Source: Chitinophaga sp.
Lineage (GTDB): Bacteria; Bacteroidota; Bacteroidia; Chitinophagales; Chitinophagaceae
Direction: 5' to 3'
DNA: 64,000 nucleotides
Assembly (NCBI RefSeq): GCF_019236475.1
Contig: NZ_JAFAIX010000012.1
Span: 930,001-994,000, forward strand
A program made the position numbers and the translations under genes. Positions 50,217-58,946 of the stretch are shown here, piece by piece. The notes beneath the pieces are model-generated. The model had not been told where the DNA came from and searched no databases. It was given only the letters and a program-made list of their open reading frames with translations. How positions within the stretch are numbered: position 1 is the stretch's first letter; the number at the start of each line of letters is the position of its first letter.

Positions 50217-52625
50217 ATGTGGCAACGCTTAGCCAGTTTTGTGCTCAAATTTCGACTAACGCTACTACTGTTACTCCTGGTTACCACCGGCATTATGGCC
50301 TGGTTTGCCTCCAAAGTGCAGATGTCCTATGATTATGTAGCCACTATCCCCCATGATAATCCCAAATACCTTGAATTTCAGCAGTTTAAGAAGAAGTTTG
50401 GCGAAGACGGAAATATGATGGTACTGGGTGTACAGACAGATCATTTTTTCCAGAAAGACTTTTTCCATAATTATATACAACTCAACAAGGATATCAAGGG
50501 TATCCATTCTGTTGAAAACATTTTGAGTGTGCCATTGGCCATCAATCTGGTGAAGAATGACAGTACTAAAAAACTAGAAGCTAGTCTGTTATTTAAAGGA
50601 GATTTGAATGATCAGGCAGAGATAGACAGCCTGGCCGGTGTATTTCATACATTGCCTTTTTACAAGGGGTTGTTGTACAATCCACAGGAGCATGCGTACC
50701 TAATGGCCATTTATGTGAACAGGGATGTGTTCAACTCCCCCAAACGTACTGCAGTCGTAGATTCCATTTATAAAATTACAAAAGCATTTGAAGCGAAACA
50801 GCATACAGAAGTGCGATTGAGTGGCCTGCCACTGATTCGTACAGTCATGGCCGTTAAGGTGGCGGATGAGTTGAAGTTGTTTCTTAAAATATCCTTTCTG
50901 CTAACAGGATTAATTCTGTTTCTTTTCTTCCGTTCGCTGGGGGCGGTTTTGATGTCGATGGTAGTAGTCGCGATTGGAGTGATCTGGTCTGTAGCTACCA
51001 TTGTATTGATGGGATATAAGATTACCTTATTAACCGGATTGATTCCGTCATTGGTGGTGGTGATTGGGATTCCTAACTGTGTGTATTTTATCAGTAAGTA
51101 TCATACGGAATATGCGAAGCACCGGAACAAAACGCGTGCTTTGGTTCGAATGATTCAACGAATGGGTATTGTAACATTGTTTACCAATATCACAGCAGCT
51201 ATTGGATTTGGTGTATTCTGCTTTACGAATAGCGCCATATTGAAAGAATTTGGAGCTGTGGCTGGATTGAATATCATGTTGATTTTCCTGATTTCATTCA
51301 TCTTTTTGCCTTCCGTATTAAGTTTCCTGCCGGCGCCGAAGACGAGACATATTTCATACAGGGAAAGTGGGGTGTTCAAGCAAGTGCTGAATATGCTGAC
51401 AACGTTGGTGTTCAAATATCGTAAATCCGTTTACCTAGTAAGTATTATACTAGTCGTGTTGTCAATCGCTGGTATGACCAGGTTACAGTCGGTTGGGTAT
51501 ATGTTGGATGATATTCCACACACTGATAAGTTGTATACTGATTTGAAATTTTTTGAGAAGAATTTCAAAGGGGTAATGCCTTTGGAGATTGCAGTGGATA
51601 CGAAGAAAAAGAATGGTGTCATCAATTTGCAAACCTTGGGGAAGCTCGATGAGTTGACGCAACTAATCGCTGCACAGCGGGATTTTGCGCGTCCATTATC
51701 AGTAGTAGAGGGAATTAAGTTTGCTAAGCAAGCCTATTATAATGGCGACAGTAGTAACTATGCCGTACCAAATCAATTTGATCTTGGGTTCTTGGCGCCA
51801 TACTTGCGTATGAAGGCACCGGCTGGTTCTACAGCCAATACCACTTTCTCTAAATTGGTAAGTTCTTTTATGGATAGTACCAAACAGGTAGCCAGGGTGA
51901 GTGTAAATATGGCGGATGTTGGGTCGAAGAGACTGCCATTACTATTGGATTCATTGCGTCCGCAGGTAAACCGGATATTTGACAGTAGTAAGTATACCGT
52001 TACGTTTACTGGTACCAGTGTGATATTCCAGGAGGGAACTCGGTTTATTATCAGTGGATTGACAGAGAGTATATTACTGGCATTTGTGCTGATCATGGCA
52101 TGTATGCTATATTTATTCCGTTCTTGGCGGATGTTACTTATTTCCCTGATCCCTAATATTATTCCATTAGTGGTGACTGCAGGTGTGATGGGATGGTTAG
52201 GAGTACCGTTGAAGCCATCTACAGTGTTGGTATTTAGTGTAGCATTGGGTATAGCCATTGACGTTACTATTCGTTTCTTGGTGAATTTTAAGCAGGAGTT
52301 GCCACATCATGATTTGAATATTTCAGAAACGGTGAAACAAACTATTCATGAAACCGGCTTGAGTATTATTTATACTTCGTTGATATTGTTTGCAGGGTTT
52401 ATGATCTTTAGTTTCTCCGAGTTTGGTGGAACGAAAGCGTTAGGATGGTTAACCTCTTTGACATTGATTGTAGCGATGGTGACGAACCTTACAATCCTGC
52501 CGGCATTGTTATTGTGGATGGAGAAAGCCTTATTGAAGCAAGCGAAGAAAAAGGAATTGTGGAAACCCTTGGATGAAGAGGTGGATATTGCAATTGATAA
52601 GCTGGGTGTAAAAGATACAGAGTAG
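50217..52625 (+). CDS. RND superfamily exporter (MMPL/HAE-3 type)
   Basis: An 802-residue inner-membrane protein with the duplicated RND layout. A first transmembrane helix (about 11-32) is followed by a periplasmic loop of about 185 residues, a five-helix block (about 220-375), a further helix (about 405-425), a second periplasmic loop, and a second five-helix block at about 620-780. Conserved pieces include IPHDNPKYLEFQQFKKKFGEDGN near the start and GIPNCVYFISKYHTEY and GIAIDVTIRFLVNFKQE in helix 4 and 10 regions. Members export lipids or hopanoids and work without an outer-membrane channel. The cargo is unknown. It is a single gene with its own terminator. Confidence 0.9.
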   Translation: MWQRLASFVLKFRLTLLLLLLVTTGIMAWFASKVQMSYDYVATIPHDNPKYLEFQQFKKKFGEDGNMMVLGVQTDHFFQKDFFHNYIQLNKDIKGIHSVENILSVPLAINLVKNDSTKKLEASLLFKGDLNDQAEIDSLAGVFHTLPFYKGLLYNPQEHAYLMAIYVNRDVFNSPKRTAVVDSIYKITKAFEAKQHTEVRLSGLPLIRTVMAVKVADELKLFLKISFLLTGLILFLFFRSLGAVLMSMVVVAIGVIWSVATIVLMGYKITLLTGLIPSLVVVIGIPNCVYFISKYHTEYAKHRNKTRALVRMIQRMGIVTLFTNITAAIGFGVFCFTNSAILKEFGAVAGLNIMLIFLISFIFLPSVLSFLPAPKTRHISYRESGVFKQVLNMLTTLVFKYRKSVYLVSIILVVLSIAGMTRLQSVGYMLDDIPHTDKLYTDLKFFEKNFKGVMPLEIAVDTKKKNGVINLQTLGKLDELTQLIAAQRDFARPLSVVEGIKFAKQAYYNGDSSNYAVPNQFDLGFLAPYLRMKAPAGSTANTTFSKLVSSFMDSTKQVARVSVNMADVGSKRLPLLLDSLRPQVNRIFDSSKYTVTFTGTSVIFQEGTRFIISGLTESILLAFVLIMACMLYLFRSWRMLLISLIPNIIPLVVTAGVMGWLGVPLKPSTVLVFSVALGIAIDVTIRFLVNFKQELPHHDLNISETVKQTIHETGLSIIYTSLILFAGFMIFSFSEFGGTKALGWLTSLTLIVAMVTNLTILPALLLWMEKALLKQAKKKELWKPLDEEVDIAIDKLGVKDTE

Positions 52626-52656
52626 ATAAATTTAGGTAATTCTTATAATTTTCGAG

Positions 52657-52692
52657 AAGCAGTGGTATCCTTTGGATATCATTGCTTTTTTT
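52657..52692 (+). terminator. Terminator of the RND exporter gene
   Basis: A 14-base-pair stem with two G-U pairs (AAGCAGTGGTATCC and GGATATCATTGCTT) and a TTT loop, followed by Ts, 31 bases after the stop. Confidence 0.85.
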
Positions 52693-52842
52693 GTTTTTGT
52701 GTATGTTTTTCCACATGTTTTGCTAAAAGATTTGCTAAAGTGGATAAGAAAACGCTTTAAATTAATCTAGTGAAAAACGTTTATCCGACTTATTAACCGT
52801 TTATCACAAAACTGTATATTTCCACATAAAAAAGTTAGAGGT

Positions 52843-52859
52843 TTAGAATGCCATTCTAA
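52843..52859. promoter_or_regulatory. Dyad directly upstream of the IS1595-derived gene
   Basis: TTAGAATG-C-CATTCTAA is a perfect inverted repeat with 8-base arms around one base, ending 10 bases before the ATG at 52870. Its position suits an operator or leader hairpin; since the downstream gene encodes an HTH protein, autoregulation is conceivable. Confidence 0.6.
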
Positions 52860-52869
52860 CCACTAGTTC

Positions 52870-53571
52870 ATGAAAAACAAATACTTAAAGGGCGCTCATT
52901 TATCTGAGCGGAAATTTAAGGAGATCCTACGGCTGTTCGCCGACGATCTTACTGCCACGCAGATAGCGAATATCAGCGGAGTAAGCAGGGTAACTATCAA
53001 TAGTTACTTAAAAAAGTTAAGGAGTCAGATTGCTCGTTATTGTGAGACGTTGCATCCTGTTCCTTTACCTGTGACAGTAATTTATGAGCGGGAGTTATTA
53101 TCCCGCGTTGACCAGGAAGAGGATACCCTGGTCGCAATTAAATCAGAAGTAGACAAGGCCGTAAAGCCAGTCATTTTTGGTATTATTAAAAAAGCAGACC
53201 GGTTGCATACTGAGATTCTCCCGGATGTTACCAGATCGATGATTCATGCCGCCACACGTGGCAGATCGGTTTTGGAGAAGATTAACACGACAGAGCGATT
53301 ACGTAATTACACTGGCGTTGTGGATCTGGGACAGTATCGTTTGTATCGGTTGAGTACAAAGCCGGCGGATTCGTCCGGCACACCGCAGATGGATGAAGTA
53401 GATGCTTTTTGGGGGCTTACCAAACATCGTTTGGCAAAGTTCAAGGGGCTGAACAGAAACACTGCCTATTTACATTTAAAAGAGTGTGAATTCAGGTTCA
53501 ATTATCGTAATGATGATTTATTTACGGTGTTGATCGAATTGCTGAAAACATACCCATTGACCTTATCTTAA
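52870..53571 (+). CDS. IS1595/IS1016-type transposase derivative lacking the catalytic triad
   Basis: A 233-residue intact protein. Residues 10-60 (HLSERKFKEILRLFADDLTATQIANISGVSRVTINSYLKKLR) are the helix-turn-helix part of IS1595/IS1016 transposases. The C-terminus from VDAFWGLTKHRLAKFKGL to YLHLKECEFRFNYRNDDLF is the family's closing segment, and VIFGIIKKADRLHTEILPD and YTGVVDLGQYRLYRL align with its core. The three acidic residues do not survive: the DES segment is replaced, the TD of the HTD/YTD motif is TT (INTTERLRNY), and the Glu of GIESFW is Asp (EVDAFW). No terminal inverted repeats were found around the gene. It is probably a domesticated DNA-binding protein; its role is unknown. 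Confidence 0.8.
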   Translation: MKNKYLKGAHLSERKFKEILRLFADDLTATQIANISGVSRVTINSYLKKLRSQIARYCETLHPVPLPVTVIYERELLSRVDQEEDTLVAIKSEVDKAVKPVIFGIIKKADRLHTEILPDVTRSMIHAATRGRSVLEKINTTERLRNYTGVVDLGQYRLYRLSTKPADSSGTPQMDEVDAFWGLTKHRLAKFKGLNRNTAYLHLKECEFRFNYRNDDLFTVLIELLKTYPLTLS

Positions 53572-53591
53572 TTTCTTCACTAATGGCATTT

Positions 53592-53626
53592 ACCCGGACC
53601 GGCATGGCTGTCGGCCGGGTTTTTTT
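53592..53626 (+). terminator. Terminator of the transposase-derived gene
   Basis: A GC-rich stem ACCCGG-(A)-CCGGCA/TGTCGG-CCGGGT with one bulged A and a G-T pair, then TTTTTTT, 21 bases after the stop. Confidence 0.9.
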
Positions 53627-53969
53627 ATGCCCATTATTAGTTTAGTTTTCAACCAAAATTTCCGCTAGAGCTAGTTTACGAAAAGTATGCTAGGAATATA
53701 TATTTATTATTATCTAGTGAATAGCTTGTAACAAATATATTTATATTAGTATATGTTAAAGAAAAGTTAATACTTTGTTATCTAGATGTTATTAGCAAAT
53801 TTAAATCTTTAAATTTTTGTTAATAATGAATATATTTGAGCTCGATTAAAAATTTCTAATAGGAAATTGCTTACGAGGAAGAGGAACATACTTCATGATT
53901 GAAATAATTAGATAGATTGCAACGAAGTATTTGAATTCGTGTCACAGATCAGCTTTGGGGGAGGAAACA
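53627..53969. other. Long AT-rich upstream region of the first susC gene
   Basis: About 340 bases without a gene. AT content is very high at 53690-53870 and no repeat or clear -33/-7 pair was found. Confidence 0.5.
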
Positions 53970-54044
53970 ATGAAAACCGTTAACCGGTTAACCTTATTAC
54001 AACCAAACTTCACCCATTACTTTAAGCAAGTGCCTTCTGTTTAA
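53970..54044 (+). other. Possible leader peptide (24 codons) upstream of susC
   Basis: An ATG at 53970, preceded by GGGGGAGGAAACA, opens a 24-codon frame that stops at 54044 (MKTVNRLTLLQ start). The purine-rich run before it is unusually Shine-Dalgarno-like for this genome, and the first codons overlap a 14-base palindrome. It may only be part of the untranslated leader. Confidence 0.25.
53979..53992. promoter_or_regulatory. 14-base palindrome GTTAACCGGTTAAC upstream of susC
   Basis: A perfect palindrome centred on CG, 139 bases before the susC start. AACCGGTT-type palindromes with a central CG are the style of LacI/GalR-family operators, so it may be a regulator site; no such regulator gene is adjacent. 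Confidence 0.5.
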
Positions 54045-54130
54045 CCTTGTATTGTACATCGTCAGGTCCTTTTGCAACGAGGGGGTCTGAAGAAAATACT
54101 TTTTTATTAACCAAACAACAAGCTAACAAA

Positions 54131-57100
54131 ATGCTTATGAGGAAATTGTTATTTCTCCTCCTGGCCGTGCTATGCTTTGGCGGGCAGGTCATCGCACAAA
54201 GCCGCACTGTTACAGGTAAGGTTACAGATGGCCGAGACGGCTCCCCTATTCCTGGTGTGACCATTCATCTAAAAGGTTCCAATGTAGGAACTACTTCCAC
54301 ATCGGATGGTACTTACAAAATTTCTGTGAACAACAATGCTGTACTGGTATACTCTTTTGTGGGTTACCTGACGCAGGAATTACCAGCTAACAAAGATGTA
54401 ATCAATGTAAAGTTAGCTAATGATGACAAGCAGTTGAGCGAAGTGGTAGTTACGGGTTATACGCAAGTAGACCGTAAGAAAATGGTAAGCTCCATCGCTG
54501 AAGTTGGTTCCAAGCAAATCGAAAACGTTCCTGTTACGGACGTAAACCAGGTCCTGCAAGGACGCGCACCAGGTGTGGTGAGTGCTTCCGGTTCTGGTCA
54601 GCCAGGTTCTAAGCAGAATGTGGCTATCCGTGGTATCGGATCACTGTACGCTGGCGCTAGTCCGCTGTATGTAATTGACGGGGTGATCGTGACCAACGGT
54701 CAGTTTAACTTCGACGTACAAACGCAATCCAGCGATGTGATGGCGAATATCAATCCAAATGATATTGAAACCATTAACGTACTGAAAGACGCATCTGCAA
54801 CAGCCCTGTATGGTGCGCGTGGTAGTAATGGTGTAATTGTAATCAATACCAAGAAAGGTAAAGCAGGTACTTCTAAAGTGAATTTTAAAGCACAGTATGG
54901 CTTTAACTCTCCTAGCTTTGGTAACTGGAAATTAATGGATGCTAAACAGGCGTTTGACTATCAGCGTTTGTTATATGCTAATGCCGGTTATACCCAGGCT
55001 GAAATCGAAGAAACTGTTCCAGATTCTCTCCTGAAACATTCATTTGACTGGAATAAAGCAGCTTTCCAAAATGGGCATACCCAGAATTATGAAGTTAACT
55101 CCAGCGGAGGTAATGACAAAACGAAATACTATCTTTCTGGTTCTTACTTCAGCCAGGATGGTGCTTCGATTTATTCCGGTCTTAAACGTTACTCTGTTGT
55201 TTCCAATTTGCAACATCAGGTAAACGACAGATTGGATCTCGGTATGAACATGAACCTGTCTTATATCGATATGGATAACTCCGGTGCAGGTAACCGTTAC
55301 AGCAGCCCGCTGTATGGTAGCTTCGCCAACAATCCTTTACTCCCTGCATACAAACCTGATGGTTCCCTGTATTCTGGTTTGGAAGACTATTGGCAGAATA
55401 ACTCCAATAACGGAGATAACTTCCTGTATTCTTCTGCGCTGAATAAGAACATTAACCAGAACTTCCGTGGTATCGGTAAACTGTACCTCAACTACAAATT
55501 CTTTGACTGGTTGAAATTCACCCAAACCGTTGCCGCAGATTTCATCTACGGACATAATAAGACATACTTTGATCCTTCTACTGGTGACGGTTTTAACGGC
55601 GCTGATCCTGGAAAGAGTGGAGATTTGATTGAAGGACAGCAAATGAGCAGATCACTCACCAGTCAGACCTCCCTTCATGGCAATTTCAATGTAGGTAGCA
55701 AACATCAGTTTGATTACCTGGCATTGATGGAATATAATCCCAACCATTTTGAATCATTTAATGCGGAAGGAGTAGGTTTTGGTAGCGGTAGAATTCGTGT
55801 ACTGGATGCCGCTTCTACCCCGCAGGCAGTAGGTGGTTCCTCAAATGATTACAGATTCCTATCTTACCTGGGCCAGATCAACTATACATTTAATAACAAA
55901 TATTACCTGACTGCCTCTGTGAGAAATGATGGTTCCAGCCGCTTTGGAACTAACAGAATGTACGGTACTTTCTATGCATTCGGTGCATCCTGGAGAGTTA
56001 TTGATGAGAACTTCATGAAATCCCAAACGTTGTTCAATGATCTGAAACTCCGTCTCAGCTATGGTTCTAATGGTAATGCTAATTTTGGTAACTACCAGTC
56101 AATGCAGTTGTACAAGTATGATATTGCTTACAATGGTGTGCCTGCCAGCCGCCCTATCCAGATGGGTAATCCTGACCTGACATGGGAAAGAAGTAACAAT
56201 ACCAACTTGGGTATTGATATGGCGTTCCTGCATAACCGACTGAATGCTTCCGTTGATCTGTATTATAAGAAAACAATCAACATGCTGCAGAACCGTCCGA
56301 TGTCACCAACTTCTGGTTTTGGCAGTGTAGCACAGAATATCGGTAGTATGTCTAACAAAGGTATTGAAGCTACCATCTCTTCCAGAAATGTTGTTGGTCG
56401 CGACTTCCAGTGGAGTACTGATGTTACCTTCGGTATGAACAGAAATAAAATCCTTTCCTTGTATAAAGACCAGGATATTATTAATCCAGCAGATGCAGAC
56501 GGAAATAGTTATACAGGAACGTTGCTGCGTGTAGGTTTACCTGCTTACACCTGGCGTCTGAAAGAATGGGCTGGTGTAGATCCTGCAAATGGTGATCCAC
56601 TGTGGTATACTGCTGATGGTAAAAAAACCAATAATGTAAACCAGGCTTCCTACAAAACATTTGGTAGTACCATGCCAAGATATACTATTGGTTTGAACAA
56701 CACATTCAGTTACAAAAACTTTACCTTATCTGCATTCTTCTATGCATCTCAAGGTAACGAGGTTATCAATGGTGCAGCAAGATATGGTGATGCGGATGGA
56801 GCACGTCCAAGCTGGAACTATGCTGTTATGGCTGGTGGTAACTACTGGACTAAACCAGGTGATAATGCTGCAAGACCAAAACCAATTGCTGGTGGTAACA
56901 AAAACTCTGTTGCGTTATCTACCCGTTACCTGGAAGATGGTTCTTACATCCGCCTGCGTAACATCACCCTGGGCTATAACCTGCCTAAAGAATGGTTGAA
57001 AGCAGCTAAAATTCAGAACGTTCGTGTATATGCACAAGGACAGAATCTGCTGACAATTACTGGTTACACTGGTATTGATCCAGAGCTTGACTTTACTGGT

Positions 57101-57163
57101 TATGAGTTTTTCAAGTATCCTGTTAGTAAAAGTGTAAGCTTTGGTGTTGACATTACCTTATAA
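54131..57163 (+). CDS. SusC/RagA family TonB-dependent outer-membrane transporter (first pair)
   Basis: A 1010-residue TonB-linked outer-membrane protein. The start is ATG 54131 (or 54137), as the 28 codons before it lack signal character. A signal peptide (ending VIAQS) is followed by a carboxypeptidase-regulatory-like domain (TVTGKVTDGRDGSPIPGVTIHLKG), then the VVVTGYTQVDRKKMVSSI segment, the plug (VLQGRAPGVV, ASPLYVIDGVIV, NVLKDASATALYGARGSNGVI) and the beta-barrel, ending SVSFGVDITL. No STN signalling domain is present. With its SusD partner it imports oligosaccharide or peptide ligands in a TonB-driven way. It lacks other polysaccharide-utilisation genes nearby, so the ligand is unknown. 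Confidence 0.93.
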   Translation: MLMRKLLFLLLAVLCFGGQVIAQSRTVTGKVTDGRDGSPIPGVTIHLKGSNVGTTSTSDGTYKISVNNNAVLVYSFVGYLTQELPANKDVINVKLANDDKQLSEVVVTGYTQVDRKKMVSSIAEVGSKQIENVPVTDVNQVLQGRAPGVVSASGSGQPGSKQNVAIRGIGSLYAGASPLYVIDGVIVTNGQFNFDVQTQSSDVMANINPNDIETINVLKDASATALYGARGSNGVIVINTKKGKAGTSKVNFKAQYGFNSPSFGNWKLMDAKQAFDYQRLLYANAGYTQAEIEETVPDSLLKHSFDWNKAAFQNGHTQNYEVNSSGGNDKTKYYLSGSYFSQDGASIYSGLKRYSVVSNLQHQVNDRLDLGMNMNLSYIDMDNSGAGNRYSSPLYGSFANNPLLPAYKPDGSLYSGLEDYWQNNSNNGDNFLYSSALNKNINQNFRGIGKLYLNYKFFDWLKFTQTVAADFIYGHNKTYFDPSTGDGFNGADPGKSGDLIEGQQMSRSLTSQTSLHGNFNVGSKHQFDYLALMEYNPNHFESFNAEGVGFGSGRIRVLDAASTPQAVGGSSNDYRFLSYLGQINYTFNNKYYLTASVRNDGSSRFGTNRMYGTFYAFGASWRVIDENFMKSQTLFNDLKLRLSYGSNGNANFGNYQSMQLYKYDIAYNGVPASRPIQMGNPDLTWERSNNTNLGIDMAFLHNRLNASVDLYYKKTINMLQNRPMSPTSGFGSVAQNIGSMSNKGIEATISSRNVVGRDFQWSTDVTFGMNRNKILSLYKDQDIINPADADGNSYTGTLLRVGLPAYTWRLKEWAGVDPANGDPLWYTADGKKTNNVNQASYKTFGSTMPRYTIGLNNTFSYKNFTLSAFFYASQGNEVINGAARYGDADGARPSWNYAVMAGGNYWTKPGDNAARPKPIAGGNKNSVALSTRYLEDGSYIRLRNITLGYNLPKEWLKAAKIQNVRVYAQGQNLLTITGYTGIDPELDFTGYEFFKYPVSKSVSFGVDITL

Positions 57164-57184
57164 AAAATTAAAGTTGCAATTATT

Positions 57185-58570
57185 ATGAAAAGATATATCA
57201 TTGGTTTGATGGCAGCGGGTTTGTTCCTCCAATCCTGCGCTGGCAAGCTCGAAGTAAAACCGTATGACTCATTAGTGGATGGCGAGGCGTTGGGAACCTT
57301 TGATCAGGTGAGCGTTGCACTGAATGGAGTCTATGATGGTTTGCAGTCTACTTCCTACTATGGCCGTAACTATTGGGTGATGACAGAAGTAAACGGAGAT
57401 AACGTTTATATTGCCCGTTCCAACAGTAACCGTTTCCTGAGCAGTTTCCGTCACGATTATACTACACAGGATGGGGATGTAGAATCTTTCTGGAAAGCGG
57501 CGTACCAGGGTATCCTCCGTGCTAACAGGGTGATTGATGCGATTGACAAAGTGCAGGCAGCTCAGGCTGATAAAGATCTGACAAAGGGCCAAGCACTCGT
57601 TCTGCGCGCTTTAATGCATTTCGATCTGGTAAATGTATATGCAAGACCTTATGCACAGGGTGGTGGCAGTCAGCTAGGAGTACCTATCAAATTGAAATTT
57701 GAAGACACCTATCCTACACGTAATACCGTAAAGGAAGTGTATGATCAGGTAATCCTGGATTTAACTACTGCCCGGAATTTACTGAAAAATGCGGACCCTA
57801 CCGATATATATCACGTAAATGCCAATACCGCAACTGCGTTACTGGCAAGAGTATATCTGCAGAAAGGTGATAAAGCTAATGCAGCACTGGAAGCAGCGAA
57901 AGTCATTAGCGGTGGTGCATATTCTTTGGTACCTTCTAATGCAAATTTCTATAACAATCCAGGTAGTGTGGAAGAAATCTTCACCCTGCGTTTTATGGAT
58001 AGCGAGTCTACCGGTTCTGATAACATTGGTCAAATGTATCAGAAACCAGGTTATGGTGATGTTCGTGTATCTTCAGATCTGTACAGCACTTTTGATCCTG
58101 CTGACAGTCGCCTGGTATACTTCGGCAAATTGGCTGCTGAAACGACAAACCAGAAATTCACAGGTCAGGGTGGTAAAGCTGGTGCAACCAGTCCTAAACT
58201 GCTGCGTCTGGCTGAAATGTACCTGATTCATGCAGAAGCAGTAAGCGCAACAGATCCTAATACTGCAGTTGGCGATCTGAACACCATCAGACAAAATAGA
58301 GGTCTGCAACCACTGGCTGCTGTAGCGCCTACTGCCGTGCTGGATTCAGTACTGGCTGAAAGTCGCCGCGAATTCATGTTTGAAGGTCACCGTTATTTCG
58401 ATCTGCTGAGAAACGGTAAAGGTGTAAATCGTAACATGTGTGGTAGTACACTGGAAATTGTAGCACCATGTACTATTGCTCCGGATGCTTACAACCTGAT
58501 CTGGCCTATTCCACAGGCAGAGAAGAATGTAAACCCAGGTATTCAACAGAACGATGGTTATGGTAAATAA
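57185..58570 (+). CDS. SusD/RagB family outer-membrane lipoprotein (first pair)
   Basis: A 461-residue surface lipoprotein (signal with Cys18, lipobox LQSC). The mature part has the SusD tetratricopeptide-like layout: YGRNYWVMTEVNGDNVYIARSNSN, YQGILRANRVIDAIDKVQ, GQALVLRALMHFDLVNVYARPYAQGG (about 136-160), and the RagB-type C-terminal AESRREFMFEGHRYFDLLRNG and IWPIPQAEKNVNPG. SusD caps the SusC barrel and binds the ligand on the cell surface. It lies 21 bases after susC with a strong terminator behind, so the operon has only these two genes, without a hydrolase or a regulator. Confidence 0.93.
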   Translation: MKRYIIGLMAAGLFLQSCAGKLEVKPYDSLVDGEALGTFDQVSVALNGVYDGLQSTSYYGRNYWVMTEVNGDNVYIARSNSNRFLSSFRHDYTTQDGDVESFWKAAYQGILRANRVIDAIDKVQAAQADKDLTKGQALVLRALMHFDLVNVYARPYAQGGGSQLGVPIKLKFEDTYPTRNTVKEVYDQVILDLTTARNLLKNADPTDIYHVNANTATALLARVYLQKGDKANAALEAAKVISGGAYSLVPSNANFYNNPGSVEEIFTLRFMDSESTGSDNIGQMYQKPGYGDVRVSSDLYSTFDPADSRLVYFGKLAAETTNQKFTGQGGKAGATSPKLLRLAEMYLIHAEAVSATDPNTAVGDLNTIRQNRGLQPLAAVAPTAVLDSVLAESRREFMFEGHRYFDLLRNGKGVNRNMCGSTLEIVAPCTIAPDAYNLIWPIPQAEKNVNPGIQQNDGYGK

Positions 58571-58589
58571 CTAACGCGTTGTAACATAT

Positions 58590-58630
58590 AAAAAAGAGTG
58601 CCTCGCCATTTGGCGGGGCACTCTTTTTTT
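58590..58630 (+). terminator. Terminator of the first susCD operon
   Basis: An 18-base-pair stem (A6 GAGTGCCTCGCC, one T-G pair) with an ATTT loop and a T-run, 19 bases after the susD stop. Confidence 0.92.
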
Positions 58631-58722
58631 ATTCCTTCTTTCGTATATATTTCTTATTCTTTGGCAGAACCTTATGAATATATCTTTTGTTTTTAGTTAA
58701 GATACCTACCTAATTATTTGTA

Positions 58723-58752
58723 TTTGAGAAAAAAAATATAGTGATATATTTG
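58723..58752 (+). promoter_or_regulatory. Candidate promoter of the second susCD operon
   Basis: TTTG at 58723-58726 and TATATTTG at 58745-58752, with an 18-base spacer, fit the phylum consensus. A leader of about 190 bases would follow. Nothing else is visible in the gap 58631-58946. Confidence 0.5.
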
Positions 58753-58946
58753 ATTAAGGAAACAAAATCTAGAACATCGCTGTTATTACCCTGTTATTTA
58801 ACAAATCTTTAGGTAAAATCATATGTAAAATTCATGGGATCTGTGTAACAACTAGTCACTGTTATACAGTTTAGGTTACTGCTTATAGGGTTTATAGCCC
58901 CGTTACGTTAACTTCTTTTTATTAGTCAATCAAAACCAAGTCGCTT

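Noticed and set aside
52626..53640. Complete insertion sequence around the transposase-derived gene
   Set aside because: I compared both flanks for inverted terminal repeats and target duplications and found none; the hairpins on each side are unrelated terminators.
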